Below are positions 6,995-15,228 of a stretch of 64,000 nucleotides of DNA, in pieces. The position numbers and the translations under genes were made by a program. The stretch's first letter is position 1; each line of letters opens with the position of its first letter. The DNA comes from Kaistella haifensis DSM 19056 (GTDB lineage Bacteria; Bacteroidota; Bacteroidia; Flavobacteriales; Weeksellaceae). The stretch is taken from NCBI RefSeq assembly GCF_000735695.2, contig NZ_JASZ02000001.1:1-64000 (forward strand). The letters are read 5' to 3'. The notes under the pieces were generated by a model that saw only the letters and a program-made list of their open reading frames with translations, had not been told where the DNA came from and did no database searches.

Positions 6995-9900
6995 CATTCC
7001 CTTCATCGGCTACGATTACGGAAAGGATTTTGGGTGGGATTTTGATGTCCTCTTCGGACAATACGGAAATCCAATTATCGGCATCAGGATCAAGAATATT
7101 GTGGAGCAATATTCCGCCGACCCCGACAACTACCTAAACTTCCATACCGTCTTGAATCAGGTGGTCTCCATTATTGGCGAAGGAAGAATCGTTCAAAAAC
7201 TCGACATCTTTTCCAAAAAGAGATATACCGCCGAATCCTCCAACCAGTTCCTCCAGCAAAAATATTCCGAGCATTTTGACGGAAGACTATTTAAAACCAT
7301 TGAAACGGTAATTCTTTTTACAGACATTGTGGAGGACAAACTCAAGAAGAAAAACAAGCATTACCAATTTTCCGAAAAAAGTTACAAGGAACTCCGCGAC
7401 AAATGCCAAAAGGTGTTGATGCTATTAAAGCAGAGCGGCTGCGAACCCCAATTCTTATTCGAGAAAGAATTTGAATACTACATTTCGGGCGTATTGTCGA
7501 TGCAGTTTACAAAAACCCCGGTTTTTGACAATATCAAAAGTACCAACGAATATCTCCAAATCGGAAACCTCTTCGTCAAAAATATTTCCTATGTGGATGT
7601 CGAAAATATCGACCTGCCTGCAGAAATAGATCCTTTTTCCATATTGGGAGGAAACGGAGCAGCCTCGGAAACGGCGGTGGACAACTTCACCTTCATCAAC
7701 GAATTGGAGGATTACGAAACCATCATCTACAATCAGGTCATCACCATTCCTCTGCAGGCGCAACAACAGCGGGAACTCGACAAAAAGAAAAAGAAGCACG
7801 AGGGGGCGGCAAACAACTCTCCATCCAACGCCATTATTGCGGAAGAAATCCAAACGCTTCTCCACAATATCGCCATCGACGGACAACTCGTGGTCAATGC
7901 CCATTTCTCTCTAATATTTTCAACACATACACTGGAAAAAATGGAAGGAATACAGTCGATGATCGAGAACAAGCTTTTCACGAAAGGAATTATCGTCTCC
8001 AAGAACGCCTACAACCAGCTCGAACTATTTCGCTCCGCCATTCCGGGCAATGCCACGGAACTTCGGGAATACGATTTATTTATGACGACAAGCGAAGCGG
8101 CCTTGTGTTTTTTTTTTAAAGAAAGTTACCCCGTGAACGAGGAATCCAATTTTTATCTGCGTTTTACCGACCGACAAGGCGTTCCATTGAAAGTTGATCC
8201 GGCGGACTTGCCGATGAAGACAGGAAGAATCAACAACCGAAACAAGTTTGTCCTCGGTCCGTCAGGTTCTGGAAAGTCCTTCCTGATGAACAATATCGTT
8301 GAGCAATACCTGACCTACAATTATGACGTGGTCATTGTGGACACGGGAGATTCCTATTCGGGAACCTGCAAATACAAAGGCGGGAGATACATCCAATACA
8401 CTGAAGAAAAACCAATCACCATGAATCCTTTTTTGATGGACAAGAAAGAGTTCAACATCGAAAAAATAGAATTTTTGACCAATTTGATTTTCCTGATTTG
8501 GCAAGGTCCCGATGCCACGATGTCGTCCGCACAAAAATCTATTTTGGACAATGTGCTGATGTCGTATTACCACCAATATTTCAATTCGGGAACCAGGTGG
8601 TATGAGTATAAGACCTCGGAGGAACTCATTCTCTATCTGAACAAATACAACATCCACGAGGAAGACATTATTTCAGATTATGAGAACCAGTCGAACGGAC
8701 AGTACAACTATTACGATATTTTGGGAATCGCTTTCGATGCAGGTTCTGACGAGATTAAGGAGGCTTTCCGAAAACTCGCCATCGAATATCATCCGGACAA
8801 GAATATGAACAACCCGAATTACGACAGCGAAAAATTCTACAAGGTTTACGAAGCTTATGAAACCCTGAACGATGAAGACAAGAGAAAAATCTACAATGAA
8901 ACCCAACTCATATTAATCAAGTCCAACAAAATTATCAGGCAGCCGAAAACGGCGGAGGAATGGAATGAGTCCTTCCGAAAAACCATTATCAAAAAGATAA
9001 AGGAACTCGAAGAAAAATTGGAGGCAAAAGAACTTTCCTTCAACGGATTCTATGACTACTGCGATAAATTTCTTCCCCTTTACCTGAACAATAAGAAACA
9101 CCACATCACCGAAAAGGAATTTAATTTAAGGACATTCCTGTTCGTGTTAAAGGATTTCTACAAAGGCGGAAGATACGGAACTACACTCAACGAAAGTGCA
9201 GACAATACGCTCTTTGACGAACCATTTATCGTCTTTGAAATCGACAATGTAAAGGACAACCCGAAACTGTTTCCAATCGTGACGCTCATCATCATGGACA
9301 CGTTCATCCAAAAGATGCGGCTCCGAAAAGACCGCAGAAAGGCGCTCATCATCGAGGAGGCGTGGAAGGCGATTGCCAGCAAATTGATGGGCGGATATAT
9401 TCTCTATCTCTACAAAACCGTAAGAAAGTTTTGGGGAGAAGCCGTGGTCGTTACACAGGAATTGGACGACATCATCGGAAATGCTGTCGTAAAAAACAGC
9501 ATCATCAACAACTCCGATACCTTCATATTGTTAGACCAGACGAAGTTTAAGGACAACTTCGACAAGATCGCCTCACTGCTTTCATTGAACAAGGTGGAGC
9601 AAAACAAGATTTTCACCATCAATAATTTAAACAACAAGTTTGGAAGAAGCCGTTTCAAGGAATTTTATCTGAAGCGGGGTTCCAAAGGAGAAGTTTACGG
9701 CAATGAGGTTTCCTTGGAGCAGTATTTAACCTACACCACGGAAAAACCCGAAAAATCCGCAGTCGAATACTATGTCCAACAATACGGAAACTACGACGAG
9801 GCTTTGCTCAAGATTGTGGATGATTTGAAAAATTTTGGAGACAGCCTCGAAAACTTGGTATCGCTCGTCAACCTTTACCAGAAGCCATTGGACAAAAAAG

Positions 9901-10040
9901 TGGTTTCCTATTACAGTATGATGAAGAAGACCAACAAAGGGCAAAATATCTTCAAAATTATCTCGCAGGAATTAGAAAACCGAAATATCCATTTTTCAGA
10001 ATTAATCAACAGCCAAAATCTAAAATATGAAAACGCATAA
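6966..10040 (+). CDS. traG: TraG, VirB4-type conjugation ATPase with an inserted J-domain
   Basis: A 1024-residue ATPase that powers assembly of the mating channel. Walker A GPSGSGKS is at residues 431-438, and Walker B ALIIEEAW has its acidic pair at 797-798. Between them, residues about 580-645 form a complete J-domain: YYDILG start, KEAFRKLAIEYHPDKN with HPD at 609-611, KFYKVYEAYETL, then KRKIYNE. J-domains stimulate Hsp70 (DnaK) ATPase. Family members I know are roughly 800-900 residues and lack it; this protein is longer, partly for that reason. The frame is unbroken across the insert, and the flanks look like normal TraG (LSSAQKS-type region before, FLFVLKDFYKGG after). It overlaps traF and the next gene. 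TraG identity is firm; the role of the J-domain is unknown. Confidence 0.93.
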   Translation: MVKTKKQAFDIPFIGYDYGKDFGWDFDVLFGQYGNPIIGIRIKNIVEQYSADPDNYLNFHTVLNQVVSIIGEGRIVQKLDIFSKKRYTAESSNQFLQQKYSEHFDGRLFKTIETVILFTDIVEDKLKKKNKHYQFSEKSYKELRDKCQKVLMLLKQSGCEPQFLFEKEFEYYISGVLSMQFTKTPVFDNIKSTNEYLQIGNLFVKNISYVDVENIDLPAEIDPFSILGGNGAASETAVDNFTFINELEDYETIIYNQVITIPLQAQQQRELDKKKKKHEGAANNSPSNAIIAEEIQTLLHNIAIDGQLVVNAHFSLIFSTHTLEKMEGIQSMIENKLFTKGIIVSKNAYNQLELFRSAIPGNATELREYDLFMTTSEAALCFFFKESYPVNEESNFYLRFTDRQGVPLKVDPADLPMKTGRINNRNKFVLGPSGSGKSFLMNNIVEQYLTYNYDVVIVDTGDSYSGTCKYKGGRYIQYTEEKPITMNPFLMDKKEFNIEKIEFLTNLIFLIWQGPDATMSSAQKSILDNVLMSYYHQYFNSGTRWYEYKTSEELILYLNKYNIHEEDIISDYENQSNGQYNYYDILGIAFDAGSDEIKEAFRKLAIEYHPDKNMNNPNYDSEKFYKVYEAYETLNDEDKRKIYNETQLILIKSNKIIRQPKTAEEWNESFRKTIIKKIKELEEKLEAKELSFNGFYDYCDKFLPLYLNNKKHHITEKEFNLRTFLFVLKDFYKGGRYGTTLNESADNTLFDEPFIVFEIDNVKDNPKLFPIVTLIIMDTFIQKMRLRKDRRKALIIEEAWKAIASKLMGGYILYLYKTVRKFWGEAVVVTQELDDIIGNAVVKNSIINNSDTFILLDQTKFKDNFDKIASLLSLNKVEQNKIFTINNLNNKFGRSRFKEFYLKRGSKGEVYGNEVSLEQYLTYTTEKPEKSAVEYYVQQYGNYDEALLKIVDDLKNFGDSLENLVSLVNLYQKPLDKKVVSYYSMMKKTNKGQNIFKIISQELENRNIHFSELINSQNLKYENA

Positions 10041-10746
10041 AACCTCTTTAAGGAACACACGAAAAACTCCCTCTCCTTTGGAGAGGGTTTGGGTGAGGCT
10101 TCTATTTTCACTTCTCCCCCTTTGGGGGACAGGGGGCTTCTCCCAAAACACCTACATCGACCCGACGGTAACGGCGGCAATGATTCTCTATTCAGAAAAC
10201 CTGGAGGCAAAGCAGAACGATGTGATTGACGAAACCTCCAAATTGAAAGATGCCCAAGCATGGGTGGGAACACAGATGGTGGTTGCCAACGACATTCAGA
10301 ATAAGATACTGAAAGGTCTGAAGGAAGTGTCGGGAACATTGCAGAACGGAATCCAGGTAAAGGAAATCTACTCCGAACTCAACAAATGCTACAATTATTC
10401 CTCACAAGTCGTACAATTGGCTTCACAGCATCCGCAATATACGATATTCGGGGTAAAGGCTTCACAAAAAACCTACGAACAGAGCCTGAAAATCGTGACC
10501 GATGTGTCCGACATACTCGCCTCGGGAGAACTGAACCTTGCGACCGCAGGAGACCGTTACAAGATACTGCACAACATTTCCGAGAACGTGAAAAACCTCA
10601 AGCTGTGGCTTCTTGCGATCAAGTTGAGACTGGAAAAAGCCAACCGTTTGGGATTCTGGAACTCCATCAATCCATTTGCAGGATACATCAATACCGACAA
10701 GGGCATTGTGGAAAATATCATGAACCGATATAAAAGAAATTTCTAG
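10027..10746 (+). CDS. Secreted transfer-operon protein 1 (VirB5/TraI-position), signal peptide built on repeats
   Basis: A 239-residue, mostly helical exported protein. The N-terminal region up to GGFSQ acts as signal peptide but is encoded largely by two palindromic repeat elements (10066-10138). The mature part contains LASQHPQYTIFG, matching the third gene of this cluster (LSAQHPEYAVL), so the two are paralogues. The tail NTDKGIVENIMNRYKRNF shares a motif with the next three genes. It sits where TraI (DUF4141) is found in Bacteroides elements, suggesting a periplasmic or VirB5-like role, but I cannot confirm that family. It starts 14 bases inside traG. Confidence 0.75.
   Translation: MKTHKTSLRNTRKTPSPLERVWVRLLFSLLPLWGTGGFSQNTYIDPTVTAAMILYSENLEAKQNDVIDETSKLKDAQAWVGTQMVVANDIQNKILKGLKEVSGTLQNGIQVKEIYSELNKCYNYSSQVVQLASQHPQYTIFGVKASQKTYEQSLKIVTDVSDILASGELNLATAGDRYKILHNISENVKNLKLWLLAIKLRLEKANRLGFWNSINPFAGYINTDKGIVENIMNRYKRNF
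10066..10138 (+). repeat. Two palindromic GC-rich repeat elements inside a signal-peptide coding region
   Basis: Copy A has arms CCCTCTCC (10069-10076) and GGAGAGGG (10080-10087) followed by TTTGGGTGAGGCT. Copy B (about 10113-10138) has CCCCC-TTT-GGGGG followed by ACAGGGGGCTT. Both follow the pattern pyrimidine run, TTT(G), purine run, short link, G-run, GGCTT, also seen at 10745, 10817 and 19930. Both are read through in frame and encode part of the N-terminus of the protein starting at 10027 (SPLERVWVR and SLLPLWGTGG). Confidence 0.8.
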
Positions 10747-10767
10747 CCCCTGTCTCCAAAGGGGAAC
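10745..10767 (-). repeat. Palindromic repeat element, inverted copy at a gene end
   Basis: Read on the minus strand this is GTTCCCCTTTGGAGACAGGGGCT, in two parts GTTCCCCTTTGG and AGACAGGGGCT, closely matching copy B at 10113-10138. It overlaps the stop codon (TAG 10744-10746) of the preceding gene and fills the short gap before the next one. With copy B it forms an inverted pair flanking most of that gene. Confidence 0.7.
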
Positions 10768-10782
10768 AATGTAAAAAATAAG

Positions 10783-11496
10783 ATGAAAATGAAACATCCC
10801 ATAATTAACGCTTTAAAAAGCCCACTTTGGGGGTTTGGGGGCTTGCTGGCGTATATCATTCTCACTTCATCCAGTGGCGGTTCCACGCCGTCTTGGCAGC
10901 AGGAAAACGTCTCCTTTCCGATGATGAATCTTGAAATTAAGGCGACGATGGATGAAAACGAAAGGCAGAAGGAGATGCGGAAAAACCAGATTGCCAATGC
11001 CACGGTGGAAACCGCCAACAAAACCCAGTGGAACAATTTCAAGGACAAGGTGACCAAAATTCAGGACAGGCTTAGAATCGTATCGTTCGCCATTCAGGCG
11101 ATTCCCACAGGAATTGCGATGAGCAGGGAGATTACGAAAATCACCCAAAACCAGCAAGCCATTATCCATGAAATCAGTACGGCTCCCTATTCCATCATCG
11201 CGGTTCTGCCTTCACAAGTTCAGTTTGTGGACGATCTGCAAATGGTGACGAGGCTGATTGTCGGGATTGTGGTTTCCTATGGGGCAATGAACCAGATGGA
11301 AAAGTCGGAGCGCAAGATTTTATTGGATTATGCCTCGGGAGAAGTCAAGACGCTGAGCAGAAATTCTACCCATATGCTTTTAAAGATTCGGGACATCAAG
11401 GCAAAAGTTTTACGAAACAAAAGAGCCTTTCAATACTATGTGAATCGGGACAAACAAGTGGTCGAGAACATTATGAAAAACATTAAATCCTTTTAA
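10783..11496 (+). CDS. Secreted transfer-operon protein 2, repeat-derived signal region
   Basis: A 237-residue helical protein. The N-terminal hydrophobic stretch (SPLWGFGGLLAYIILTSS) includes residues encoded by a palindromic repeat at 10817-10844. A charged helical region follows with KEMRKNQIANATVETANK near residue 63, a weakly hydrophobic middle (VTRLIVGIVVSYGAMNQ), and a C-terminal helix ending RDKQVVENIMKNIKSF. That tail matches the ends of the neighbouring secreted proteins. I do not recognise the family. It starts 36 bases after its neighbour and is followed by the next gene after two bases, so it belongs to the same operon and probably the same envelope structure. Confidence 0.72.
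   Translation: MKMKHPIINALKSPLWGFGGLLAYIILTSSSGGSTPSWQQENVSFPMMNLEIKATMDENERQKEMRKNQIANATVETANKTQWNNFKDKVTKIQDRLRIVSFAIQAIPTGIAMSREITKITQNQQAIIHEISTAPYSIIAVLPSQVQFVDDLQMVTRLIVGIVVSYGAMNQMEKSERKILLDYASGEVKTLSRNSTHMLLKIRDIKAKVLRNKRAFQYYVNRDKQVVENIMKNIKSF
10817..10844 (+). repeat. 28-bp palindromic repeat element in frame
   Basis: It consists of AAAGCCCACTTTGGGGG followed by TTTGGGGGCTT. It differs at one base of 28 from the copy at 19930-19957, which lies in a different gene and is read to give a different peptide. Here it encodes KSPLWGFGGL near the start of the protein. Near identity over 9 kb of otherwise unrelated coding sequence points to a recent mobile or copied element rather than shared ancestry of the genes. 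Confidence 0.85.
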
Positions 11497-11498
11497 AA

Positions 11499-12164
11499 AT
11501 GAGAAAACTATTTATTGGAGGAATCTTGTTTTTTTATGTTGGTTTGGTAAGCGGACAGCAGATTGTCATCAACGACAAACTCTTGGCGCAGATGACCACC
11601 AACCACGGCGTAAGGCTTGGAAGCGAGCAGGCTTTTCTAAACTCTTATGAAAAACAGAAGGAACTGTACGACGACATTAAAAGCCAGACCGCACAGGTCA
11701 TAGCCATTCAGGAATACATCTACCAGCAGTTAAAAAATGTCAACTCGGCACTTACGCAGAGCAAAAAGTTAATCTACCTGTACCAATATCTGGGAAAGGT
11801 GGCGAACAACTCCAACAAGATGCTGGACTTATCGGCGCAACATCCGGAATATGCCGTCTTGGTTTCCAAATACTATGTCGAAATCGGCAAACAGACCTTA
11901 AAACTCAAGCAGGAAGTCGCGCAGGATATTTTGAACGAGAACAAGGATTTCCTGATGGATCCGATGGACAGGGAGATGCTTATTGAAAAGGTGTTTACCC
12001 GAGTTCGGAACATCAATGGAAACATCCTCTACATCATATTGCGGTTAGAAAACGCCAAGAAGATTCCGTACCTGTACCAGGTTCCAGTGCTAAGAAACTA
12101 CCTCAATATCGACAGGGCGATTGTCGGAGACATTATCCAGAAATACAAATACATATTCAATTAA
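11499..12164 (+). CDS. Secreted transfer-operon protein 3, paralogue of protein 1
   Basis: A 221-residue exported helical protein with signal peptide residues 1-20 (ending LVSGQQ). The mature region has long amphipathic helices, with LDLSAQHPEYAVLVSKYY near residue 109 matching LASQHPQYTIFG of the first gene in this cluster. It ends NIDRAIVGDIIQKYKYIFN, the tail motif shared with its neighbours. A VirB5-like minor pilin or periplasmic scaffold is plausible by position and shape, but unproved. Two bases separate it from the previous gene and four from the next. Unlike genes 1 and 2 its signal peptide is normal and carries no repeat. Confidence 0.72.
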   Translation: MRKLFIGGILFFYVGLVSGQQIVINDKLLAQMTTNHGVRLGSEQAFLNSYEKQKELYDDIKSQTAQVIAIQEYIYQQLKNVNSALTQSKKLIYLYQYLGKVANNSNKMLDLSAQHPEYAVLVSKYYVEIGKQTLKLKQEVAQDILNENKDFLMDPMDREMLIEKVFTRVRNINGNILYIILRLENAKKIPYLYQVPVLRNYLNIDRAIVGDIIQKYKYIFN

Positions 12165-12168
12165 AAAG

Positions 12169-12999
12169 ATGAAAAAATTAGTTAAAAAATTTGCCCTCGT
12201 TCCGCTCTTGCTGACAGCAGTCGGCGTATTCGGGCAGTTTACCGTAAAGCGTTTGAACGACCCCTCCATCGTAGCCCAGCACAAAAGGATGGTGTTCCAG
12301 AGTTGGGGCGATTGGCGTCCCTATCCAAAATACCTTTTGGGGATTCAGACCAACTTCGCGTATGCCACCGTTTGGGGAATGTGGGCTCCCAGCAGAAACA
12401 GGGATTATAAGGATGGAGAAGATATCCGACCGCTAAAACCGACGGGACTTCAAAACCAGCGTTTTGCCCAAGTGAAATTTCAAGAGGAAGAGGCAAAAAA
12501 GATAAAGGCGGCATCCGACACCATCTATAAAAGAAGCGTCCAAGACTTTGCCCATTGGACTTCGGCGACGGTCGATGCAGACCCGCTCTGGTTGCTCTAC
12601 TACAAAAGGATGCTCAGACCCATTACCGAATTTCCAGACAATCCTCAAAACTTTATCGAATGGAGGCTGAAGAACCAGCAAACCTACGAAACGCTCAATA
12701 CCACGGGAACTTTAAAAAGACTTCAGGAGGAATTGGACTTAATCAAGGAAAAATATTCAATGTCGAGGTCGATGGATATGCCGAGAGGAAAACGCTTTTT
12801 GATGTACCATGACACCCTTATCAAATGGAGAAGGTTCGTGCAGGAATTAAGGAAACACAACGATAAGACGACACTTCTTTTGGACTATAAAAATATTCTG
12901 AAAAACCATTCGCCTTATGCATTGCCACAGGCTTGGACTCCCGCTTCCGACAAGCAGATCATCCACAACACGATGCAGCAGTACAAACATAAATTTTAG
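12169..12999 (+). CDS. Secreted transfer-operon protein 4, unknown
   Basis: A 276-residue exported protein. I chose ATG 12169 (MKKLVKKFALVPLL) because the signal peptide begins there, ending near GVFGQ; an earlier in-frame start at 12121 would lie inside the previous gene. The mature N-terminus is rich in tryptophan and aromatic residues (FQSWGDWRPYPKYLLG, WGMWAPSRNRDY). The C-terminal half is helical and ends ASDKQIIHNTMQQYKHKF, again the shared tail motif. The family is not recognised. Its length and tryptophan-rich start set it apart from proteins 1 to 3. The stop overlaps a possible GTG start of traJ. Confidence 0.7.
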   Translation: MKKLVKKFALVPLLLTAVGVFGQFTVKRLNDPSIVAQHKRMVFQSWGDWRPYPKYLLGIQTNFAYATVWGMWAPSRNRDYKDGEDIRPLKPTGLQNQRFAQVKFQEEEAKKIKAASDTIYKRSVQDFAHWTSATVDADPLWLLYYKRMLRPITEFPDNPQNFIEWRLKNQQTYETLNTTGTLKRLQEELDLIKEKYSMSRSMDMPRGKRFLMYHDTLIKWRRFVQELRKHNDKTTLLLDYKNILKNHSPYALPQAWTPASDKQIIHNTMQQYKHKF

Positions 13000-13001
13000 T
13001 G

Positions 13002-14252
13002 ATGAAAAGAAATACTACACCCTTATTTTGCCTCTTGGCAATATTGCTGCCGATAATCGGCTTTGCCCAAACCGACGGCGACTACAGCAACCTGCTCCAA
13101 TTTCTAAAGGGCGACGGCGCATTTGAGAAATGGTTTATGGAGGTCTTTACCAAACTGGACAACAGCGTTCAAGACGGTGCTGTCGGATCCGCTTTGGTTG
13201 GAAGGGCGATCGGAGGACTGGGAGCGTTGATGTATCTCGGATACATGGGTTGGCAAATGGCGGCGGGCGACCGGGAATGGGAAATCACCCCGATGCTCAA
13301 ACCAATCCTCATTGGATTTACCCTGGTGTATTGGAGTGGTTTTGTCAATCTGATTCAGGCACCCTTTGAAGCCATTGCAGAACCGGGAATCGCCATTTTC
13401 AGCGACATTGAGTCCGAAGTGAATGATTTGAGGATTCAACGATTCAAGAAACAGCAGCAGCTACTCGATGCCGTCATCAAACTGAAAGCCGACGAGGATG
13501 CGAAGCAGGACGTAATCAACAACACCGGCAAAGATGCAGACGACTCTTGGTTCGACATCAGCGAGGGACTCGACAAACTCATCCAACCCATCAAGGAATG
13601 GCAGTTACGGATGGAGTTCCAGCTCCAAAAACTGGTTGCAGAAATTATCGAGTTCGTTTGCCTTTCCATCCTTCGAATCTGTGTCTACCTTATTTTCTTC
13701 ATCCAAAAAATTTGGGCCTACATCCTTATTATTCTGGGACCTATCGCTGTGGGAATGGCACTCGTTCCAGGATTTGAAAACTCGCTGTACAGCTGGGTTT
13801 CCAAGTTCATCAACATCAACCTGTACACCTTTGTTGCCTATACCATCATCAATATCGGTCAGCAACTGATCGCTTCGGGTTACGAGATGGAGATTGAGCG
13901 ATACGACACCCTTTTAACGAACGGAACCATCACCAATCTGGACGCCTTGATGGTCTATGTGAGCAATTCCGGAATGATTTACAATGGACTTTTTACCTGT
14001 GTCGCCTACATCGTGACGGGAATCGGGGTTTTGATGACGCCCACCATTGCCGACACCATTGTTACAGCGGGAGGTGCAGGTGCGATGACCAAGATGAAGA
14101 GTGCTGCTGGAAGAATGGCGAGTGCCGCTAAAACAACGGTATTGGCAGCCAAAACCGGTGGAGCTTCCGTAGCGGGAGCAGCAGCAAAATCGGCTGCATC
14201 AGGTTCCGCATCGGGAATGGTCAACAGTGCGATGAATAACAACAAAAAATAA
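13002..14252 (+). CDS. traJ: TraJ, VirB6-like polytopic membrane protein
   Basis: A 416-residue inner-membrane channel component. It has a signal-like first helix (LLAILLPIIGFAQ), then several hydrophobic helices: GRAIGGLGALMYLGYMGW, LIGFTLVYWSGFVNLI, a long cytoplasmic or periplasmic helical region with DEDAKQDV, then a cluster around residues 215-350 (ICVYLIFFIQKIWAYILIIL, GLFTCVAYIVTGIGVL). The C-terminus is a low-complexity alanine-rich tail ending MNNNKK. This layout and the position before traK fit TraJ of Bacteroides elements. The ATG at 13002 is preferred over GTG at 12999. Confidence 0.87.
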   Translation: MKRNTTPLFCLLAILLPIIGFAQTDGDYSNLLQFLKGDGAFEKWFMEVFTKLDNSVQDGAVGSALVGRAIGGLGALMYLGYMGWQMAAGDREWEITPMLKPILIGFTLVYWSGFVNLIQAPFEAIAEPGIAIFSDIESEVNDLRIQRFKKQQQLLDAVIKLKADEDAKQDVINNTGKDADDSWFDISEGLDKLIQPIKEWQLRMEFQLQKLVAEIIEFVCLSILRICVYLIFFIQKIWAYILIILGPIAVGMALVPGFENSLYSWVSKFININLYTFVAYTIINIGQQLIASGYEMEIERYDTLLTNGTITNLDALMVYVSNSGMIYNGLFTCVAYIVTGIGVLMTPTIADTIVTAGGAGAMTKMKSAAGRMASAAKTTVLAAKTGGASVAGAAAKSAASGSASGMVNSAMNNNKK

Positions 14253-14257
14253 ATAAG

Positions 14258-14872
14258 ATGCTGATCAAAAATATCGAACAAAGAATAAAAATCAACAAGG
14301 TAGTTTCGCTGGGAACAATAGCATTTGCCGTAATTATCGTATTGGCGGGCTTCTTCTTTGCCTATCGGATGATTCAGGATTCAAGAAAATCCATCTACAT
14401 TTTGGACAACGGGGTTCCGGTACTGGCAAAGCAGACCGATGTCTTGTTAAACAGACCCGTAGAATACAAAGCCCAAATTGAACTGTTCCACCGACTATTT
14501 TTCACCTTGGCTCCCGATGATGCCTACATCAAGGAGAATATTCAAAAATCACTGTACCTCATTGACGACAGCGGAAAAAAAGAATACACCAATCTCAAGG
14601 AAAAAGGCTTCTACAACCAGATTGTGGCCTCCAGTTCCATGGTCAGTATTCATACGGATTCCATCTCGCTCAATATGGAGCAACAGAAATTCTCCTTTTT
14701 CGGAAAGCAGATGATTACCAGAAAGTCTGCCGTGATTACAAGAAAATTGATTACCGAAGGATACTTTGAGGACATCATCCGAAGTCCAAACAATCCGCAC
14801 GGTGTGATGCTTAAAAATTGGAGGATTATCGACAACGAGGAAATCTCCAACCAAACCAAAAATTCCTATTAA
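14258..14872 (+). CDS. traK: TraK, VirB8-like conjugation protein
   Basis: A 204-residue bitopic membrane protein. A short cytoplasmic start (IEQRIKINKVVSL) precedes one helix (residues about 20-40, GTIAFAVIIVLAGFFFAYRM). The periplasmic domain contains FHRLFFTLAPDDAYIKENI and the long strand pattern expected for an NTF2-like VirB8 fold. FHxLFFxLxPD is a hallmark of the TraK family in Bacteroidetes conjugative elements. It would bridge the inner-membrane complex and the TraM/TraN core. The order traJ-traK-traL-traM-traN is conserved here. Confidence 0.9.
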   Translation: MLIKNIEQRIKINKVVSLGTIAFAVIIVLAGFFFAYRMIQDSRKSIYILDNGVPVLAKQTDVLLNRPVEYKAQIELFHRLFFTLAPDDAYIKENIQKSLYLIDDSGKKEYTNLKEKGFYNQIVASSSMVSIHTDSISLNMEQQKFSFFGKQMITRKSAVITRKLITEGYFEDIIRSPNNPHGVMLKNWRIIDNEEISNQTKNSY

Positions 14873-14874
14873 AG

Positions 14875-15228
14875 ATGAAAAATTTTCTAAAACAAACCGC
14901 AAAAAAGGGATTGGAATGGGCGGCAAAAAATCCGAAGAAGTTTTTCACCCATTCGATGGTTTTTCTCTCCGTGTCTTTTATCGGATCGCTGATACAGGGA
15001 ATTTTCTTTCCGAGCCAGTCGACATTTAAAATCAAGCCCCCAAACCTCTATTCCAAAAGCAACACGACCCAGCAAATTAATAAAAACCAAGAAAAAGAGA
15101 TGGAGAAAATAGTTAATGAACTCAAAATTTTAAAAATGAAAAGAGACCAAAAAGAACTCCAAAAAGAAGACAGCCTGAGAATAGAATACCTGTACAACCA
15201 ATACCAAGAACTGCAACATGGACATTAA
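14875..15228 (+). CDS. TraL-like small membrane protein
   Basis: A 117-residue protein with a basic amphipathic start (MKNFLKQTAKKGLEWAAKNP), one membrane helix (about residues 27-46, SMVFLSVSFIGSLIQGIFF) and a charged coiled-coil end finishing YNQYQELQHGH. The start ATG 14875 lies two bases after the traK stop; an in-frame upstream codon at 14818 lies inside traK and is unlikely. Position between traK and traM matches TraL of Bacteroides elements, but sequence similarity is not obvious to me, so the name is by context. The end overlaps traM by eleven bases. Confidence 0.7.
   Translation: MKNFLKQTAKKGLEWAAKNPKKFFTHSMVFLSVSFIGSLIQGIFFPSQSTFKIKPPNLYSKSNTTQQINKNQEKEMEKIVNELKILKMKRDQKELQKEDSLRIEYLYNQYQELQHGH

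Noticed and set aside
7455-7904. Long antisense frames inside traG and similar ones inside other tra genes (for example 5830-6282)
   Set aside because: They mirror strongly coding plus-strand genes and show no protein features of their own.
8703-8900. The TraG J-domain as an assembly chimera or frameshift remnant
   Set aside because: The reading frame runs unbroken from Walker A through the J-domain to Walker B, with normal TraG sequence on both sides. Still, only related genomes can exclude a local artefact fully.
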